This document shows positions 31,388-34,237 of a DNA stretch of 34,237 bases, piece by piece (positions within the stretch are counted from its first letter, which is position 1; every line of letters begins with the position of its first letter). The notes beneath the pieces are model-generated. The model searched no databases. It saw only the letters and a list, made by a program, of their open reading frames with translations, and was not told the DNA's origin. Both the position numbers and the translations under genes were made by a program. Origin of the DNA: Pseudomonadota bacterium (lineage in GTDB: Bacteria; Pseudomonadota; Gammaproteobacteria; Burkholderiales; Burkholderiaceae_C); the NCBI GenBank assembly GCA_963205335.1, contig CAUJIM010000015.1, positions 1 through 34,237 of the forward strand, given 5' to 3'.

Positions 31388-33456
31388 GGCGCTGGATTAT
31401 CCGTGCCGGGCGCCGGCGCCTCGTCCACGTCCACCGCGATCGCCAGCGTGGCGCCGCCGGCGTCGGCGCTCTCGTCGTCGTCCACCGGGCCGTCGTCGCC
31501 CGGGTCGGCCGGGTCGTCCAGCCGCGCGCGCAGCGTGCCGCCGACGTCGAGCGTGATCTCGTCGACCGTGCCCAGCTTCACGCACAGGCGCGCGCCGCGC
31601 GGCAGGCCTTGCGCGCCCAGCACCGGCAGCACCAGCGGCAGGTGGTCGGCGCGCACCAGGCAGTCGCCGTTGGCGCCCTCGCGGATGACGGTGGCCTCGA
31701 CCTCGCCGATGCGGTTCTGCTGCAGGTACCTGAGCGTCCACCAGCGCTCCATGCTGGCCTGGTAGGCGTTGTAGGCGCCGTAGGTGGCGTCGAAGCTGCT
31801 GATGATGGCGAACAGGCTGGCGTCCTTGGGCTTGAACGGCGCGGCCAGCGCCGCCGTGGTGCCGTGGCGCACGCAGGCGATGATCTGCCACTGGTTGAGC
31901 AGGTCGACGTAGCGGCGCAGCGGCGAGGTGGCCCAGGCGTAGCAGGGCACGCCGATGCCGGCGTGCGGCAGTGCGCGCAGGCCCATGCGCACCTTGATGC
32001 CGGGCGCCAGGCTCGCCTGGCTGCGATAGATGCCGGGCACGCCGTGGTCGGCCAGCAGGCGGCCCCAGGTGGCGTTGGCGACGATGGCGGCCTCGGCCAC
32101 GATCAGGTCCAGCGGCGCGCCGCGCCGGCGCGTCTCGATCGCCACGGTTTCGCTGCCGTCGGGCTCGTCGCCGCTGCCGCCCGTGAGGCGAAAGGTGTAG
32201 TCGGGCCGGTTGAAGTTCTCGGGCTTGCCGCGCACCGCCTCGCGCCCGGCCTTCAGCTGCCGCGCCAGTTTATATAAAAAAGTGAGCTCCTGGCGCTTGT
32301 CCAGCAAGGGCTGGGGTGTGTTTTCGCTTGAAACTTCAGGGTCGGTGATCCAGTCCTCGGTGACGATGTGGTCGAGCTGGTCGTGGCGGAAATTGATCGC
32401 CACCTGCACGCGCTCCAGCCGCGTGTGCTGCTCCAGCGGCGCCAGCGTCGCCTCGTCGTAGGTCACGTACAGCGAGACCGCCGGGTTGGCGCGCTGCGCG
32501 TCCAGCGTGTAGCGCTGTACCACCTCGGGCGGCAGCATGGTGATCTTGTGGCCGGGCAGGTAGACGGTCGAGAGCCGCGCGCGCGCCAGCTGGTCGAGCG
32601 CGTCGCCGGGCGCGAGCGCCAGGCCCGGCGCGGCGATGTGGATGCCAACGGTGACGCGCCCGCTGCCCAGGCCCTGCACCGAGAGCGCGTCGTCGATCTC
32701 GGTGGTCTGCGAGTCGTCGATCGAATACGCCGCCACCGGCGCGAGCGGCAGATCCTGCGGCGGCTCGGGCGCGGCCACTGGCGCGAAGCCGGTGCCCGCG
32801 GGAAAGTACTCGAACAGGAAGCGCTGCCAGTGGAAGGCGTAGGCCGAGCCGATCGCGCCCGCTTCCTGCAGCAGTGGGAGCGGTGCCTTGTGCGTGGCGC
32901 GGCTGGCCTCGACCACGGCCTTGTACTCGGGCGCGTTCTTGTCGGGCCGGAACAGGATCTTGTAGAGCTGCTCGCGGATCGCGGGCGGGCACTGGCCGGC
33001 CGCCAGCTCGCCGGCCCAGGCGTCGATCTGTGCCTGCACCTGCTTCTTCTTCTCGATCGCGGCCAGCGCCTGCTGCAGCACCTCGGCCGCGGCCTTCCTG
33101 AAGCGCCCCTTGCCGGCGCGGCGGAAGTAGTGCGGCGCCTCGAACAGCGCCAGCAGCATGCCCGCCTGCTCGGTGGCCGGCGCGCTGGCGGAAAAGTAGT
33201 CGCGCGCCAGCTCGGCGAAGCCGAACTCGTCCTCCGGCGCGAACTCCCAGGCCAGCGGCAGCTCGATGGCCGAGGCGATGCGGTGCGCCTCCTGCATCAG
33301 CGCGGCGGGCGCGGGCTGCTCGAACTTCAGCAGCAGGGCGGCGGCCTTGACCTTGACGCGCTTGCCGCTGTCGAGCTCCACCTGCGCGGAGCTGTCGGTC
33401 TCGGAGAGGATGCGGCCGGCGTGGAACTTGCCGGCTTCTTCGAACAATGCATGCAT
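31384..33456 (-). CDS. RNB-domain (RNase II/R-type) exoribonuclease
   Basis: A 690-residue cytoplasmic ribonuclease. After an N-terminal region (~1-235; GKFHAGRILSETDSS resembles a small nucleic-acid-binding barrel), the RNB catalytic domain begins AYSIDDSQTTEIDDALS, keeping the aspartate cluster that holds the metal ions. IHIAAPG, STVYLPGHKITMLPPEVV and WATSPLRRYVDLLNQ are further signatures. The C-terminal ~120 residues include a probable S1-like part and a very acidic tail (DDPADPGDDGPVDDDESAD). Residues ~374-396 come from a degenerate repeat. The start is the ATG at 33456, 28 bases after the metallophosphoesterase stop; its stop overlaps the TonB-like start. Exact substrate (mRNA or structured RNA) is unknown. 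Confidence 0.88.
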   Translation of the reverse strand: MHALFEEAGKFHAGRILSETDSSAQVELDSGKRVKVKAAALLLKFEQPAPAALMQEAHRIASAIELPLAWEFAPEDEFGFAELARDYFSASAPATEQAGMLLALFEAPHYFRRAGKGRFRKAAAEVLQQALAAIEKKKQVQAQIDAWAGELAAGQCPPAIREQLYKILFRPDKNAPEYKAVVEASRATHKAPLPLLQEAGAIGSAYAFHWQRFLFEYFPAGTGFAPVAAPEPPQDLPLAPVAAYSIDDSQTTEIDDALSVQGLGSGRVTVGIHIAAPGLALAPGDALDQLARARLSTVYLPGHKITMLPPEVVQRYTLDAQRANPAVSLYVTYDEATLAPLEQHTRLERVQVAINFRHDQLDHIVTEDWITDPEVSSENTPQPLLDKRQELTFLYKLARQLKAGREAVRGKPENFNRPDYTFRLTGGSGDEPDGSETVAIETRRRGAPLDLIVAEAAIVANATWGRLLADHGVPGIYRSQASLAPGIKVRMGLRALPHAGIGVPCYAWATSPLRRYVDLLNQWQIIACVRHGTTAALAAPFKPKDASLFAIISSFDATYGAYNAYQASMERWWTLRYLQQNRIGEVEATVIREGANGDCLVRADHLPLVLPVLGAQGLPRGARLCVKLGTVDEITLDVGGTLRARLDDPADPGDDGPVDDDESADAGGATLAIAVDVDEAPAPGTDNPAP
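31397..31402 (-). promoter_or_regulatory. Candidate internal -10 box before TonB-like gene
   Basis: On the minus strand GATAAT lies within GGATAATCC about ten bases before the TonB-like ATG, inside the end of the RNB gene. No -35 is seen and the leader would be extremely short, so this is weak. Confidence 0.2.
32270..32335 (+). repeat. Degenerate palindromic repeat, copy 5 (in frame in RNB gene)
   Basis: The core reads GAGCTCCTGGCGCTTGTCC then AGCAAGGGCTGGGGTGTG, with an A-rich patch (TATATAAAAAAGT) on one side and TTTTCGCTTGAAAC on the other, in a gene that is otherwise strongly GC-rich. It is read in frame as about SENTPQPLLDKRQELTFLYK of the ribonuclease. Confidence 0.65.
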
Positions 33457-33484
33457 GGGCCAATTTTCCCATGCGGACGAGGCT

Positions 33485-34237
33485 TCAAACTTCCAGCGTC
33501 AGCCCGGGATCGAAGTGTTTGTTCTCGTTGACGCCGTCCCTGGCGTAGCCGCGCGGGTTGGCCACGATGCGCGTGGCGCCCACCCGGTAGTCGAAACTGT
33601 CGTGCACGTGCCCGTGCAGCCACAGCGCCGGCCGCCAGCGCAGGATCTGCGCCTCCAGGTCGGAGACGAAGGCTGCGTTGATCGGCGAGCCGGCGAACCG
33701 CGCCGCGATGCTGCCGCGCGCCGGCGCGAAGTGGGTGACGACGACGGTGGGGCCGTCGAACGGCTCGGCGAAGCGCTTCTCCAGCCAGGCGACGGACTGG
33801 TCGAACAGCAGCTGCGAGACCGCGGGCGTGAAGCGGTCCCCGAACTCCGGGGCGACGGCGATGCGCGTGTAGTCGCGCGCGAAGGCGACGATTTTTTCCA
33901 GCGCCGCGTCGCGCTGTTCGCCGGAGTCGAACAGGCGAAAGTCCGACCACAGCGTGCAGCCCAGGAAGCGCACGCCCTGGTGGCGCCATTCGTCCTGCTC
34001 CAGCACGCGCACCCCGCTGCCCGCAGCGTGCTCGCGCAGGGCCCTGAAGGTGCCTGCCACGTCGCCGCCGAAGAACTCGTGGTTGCCGGCGACGAACAGC
34101 GTCGGCCGGCGGTACTGCCGCGCCCAGGCCATGGCCTGCGCGGGCCGCTGCAGATCGCCCGCGAGCACCACCACGTCGGCGTCGGTGGCGGGCGGCTCCA
34201 TGGGCTGGACGGACAGGTGCAGGTCGGAGAGCAGGGC
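33485..34237 (-). CDS. Metallophosphoesterase (N-terminus beyond window edge)
   Basis: A calcineurin-like phosphoesterase whose frame runs off the right end of the window; about 250 residues are visible. All metal and catalytic blocks are present in order: SDLHL (just inside the edge), VVLAGDL, FVAGNHEF, VVVTHFAP and LWLHGHVHDSFDY. An internal ATG at 34201 would drop SDLHL and is not the start. The substrate (nucleotide, phosphodiester or protein) is unknown. The stop is 28 bases before the RNB gene, so it may be the first visible gene of the minus-strand operon. Confidence 0.87.
   Translation of the reverse strand, partial: ALLSDLHLSVQPMEPPATDADVVVLAGDLQRPAQAMAWARQYRRPTLFVAGNHEFFGGDVAGTFRALREHAAGSGVRVLEQDEWRHQGVRFLGCTLWSDFRLFDSGEQRDAALEKIVAFARDYTRIAVAPEFGDRFTPAVSQLLFDQSVAWLEKRFAEPFDGPTVVVTHFAPARGSIAARFAGSPINAAFVSDLEAQILRWRPALWLHGHVHDSFDYRVGATRIVANPRGYARDGVNENKHFDPGLTLEV

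Noticed and set aside
1..34237. tRNA, rRNA, CRISPR array, riboswitch or phage attachment site
   Set aside because: I looked for cloverleaf 3' ends, regularly spaced direct repeats and known aptamer cores and saw none; a covariance-model scan would be needed to exclude small RNAs.

Overview
The window is GC-rich chromosomal DNA from a Gram-negative bacterium. The gene content points to a betaproteobacterium of the Burkholderiales, most likely Comamonadaceae: a Burkholderiales-type trimeric porin, an AlgZ/AlgR-type kinase and regulator divergent from argH, an RNase-TonB-aroE-mtgA-ruvC cluster, many c-di-GMP proteins, and a degenerate ~60-bp repeat of a kind I associate with that family. This assignment is inferred from gene content; there is no rRNA here to confirm it.

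Layout. 1-3.9 kb (+): the tail of a ferredoxin-domain reductase, a porin, a SAM methyltransferase, a Tat-type dienelactone hydrolase and a ZIP metal transporter. 3.9-5.7 kb (-): a LytTR response regulator and its LytS/AlgZ-type kinase, divergent from argH (5.77-7.24 kb). 7.3-9.9 kb (-): a PAS-PAS-GGDEF-EAL protein with a sugar-diacid-recognition-like N-terminus, divergent from a large alpha-2-macroglobulin gene. 10.0-23.5 kb (+): a likely five-gene operon of alpha-2-macroglobulin, CHASE-PAS-PAS-GGDEF-EAL, penicillin-binding protein 1C, an acyl-CoA synthetase and a DsbA/FrnE-type oxidoreductase. The last four are linked by ATGA stop/start overlaps. 23.6-24.1 kb: a small RcnB-like periplasmic protein. 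24.1-28.3 kb: a compositionally different block holding a gene-poor scar, a membrane GGDEF-EAL protein and a convergent LuxI-fold/FeeM-like N-acyltransferase; it may be an acquired signalling module. 28.4-34.2 kb (-): a compact series of metallophosphoesterase (cut by the window edge), RNB-domain ribonuclease, TonB-like protein, aroE, mtgA and ruvC, mostly joined by ATGA overlaps.

How the parts fit. Alpha-2-macroglobulin plus PBP1C is a known bacterial pairing thought to trap proteases at sites of envelope damage and to repair peptidoglycan. Here a c-di-GMP enzyme sits between the two partners. Three GGDEF/EAL proteins in one window, two of them close paralogues flanking the macroglobulin gene, indicate heavy use of c-di-GMP. 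The third lies beside a predicted acyl-amino-acid or autoinducer-type synthase, the most interesting candidate signalling module.

A family of short degenerate palindromic repeats occurs at five sites. Four of them are read in frame inside otherwise conserved proteins (macroglobulin, PBP1C, AroE, RNB ribonuclease), and one overlaps the start of the ZIP gene. I saw no tRNA, rRNA, CRISPR array or intact insertion sequence.
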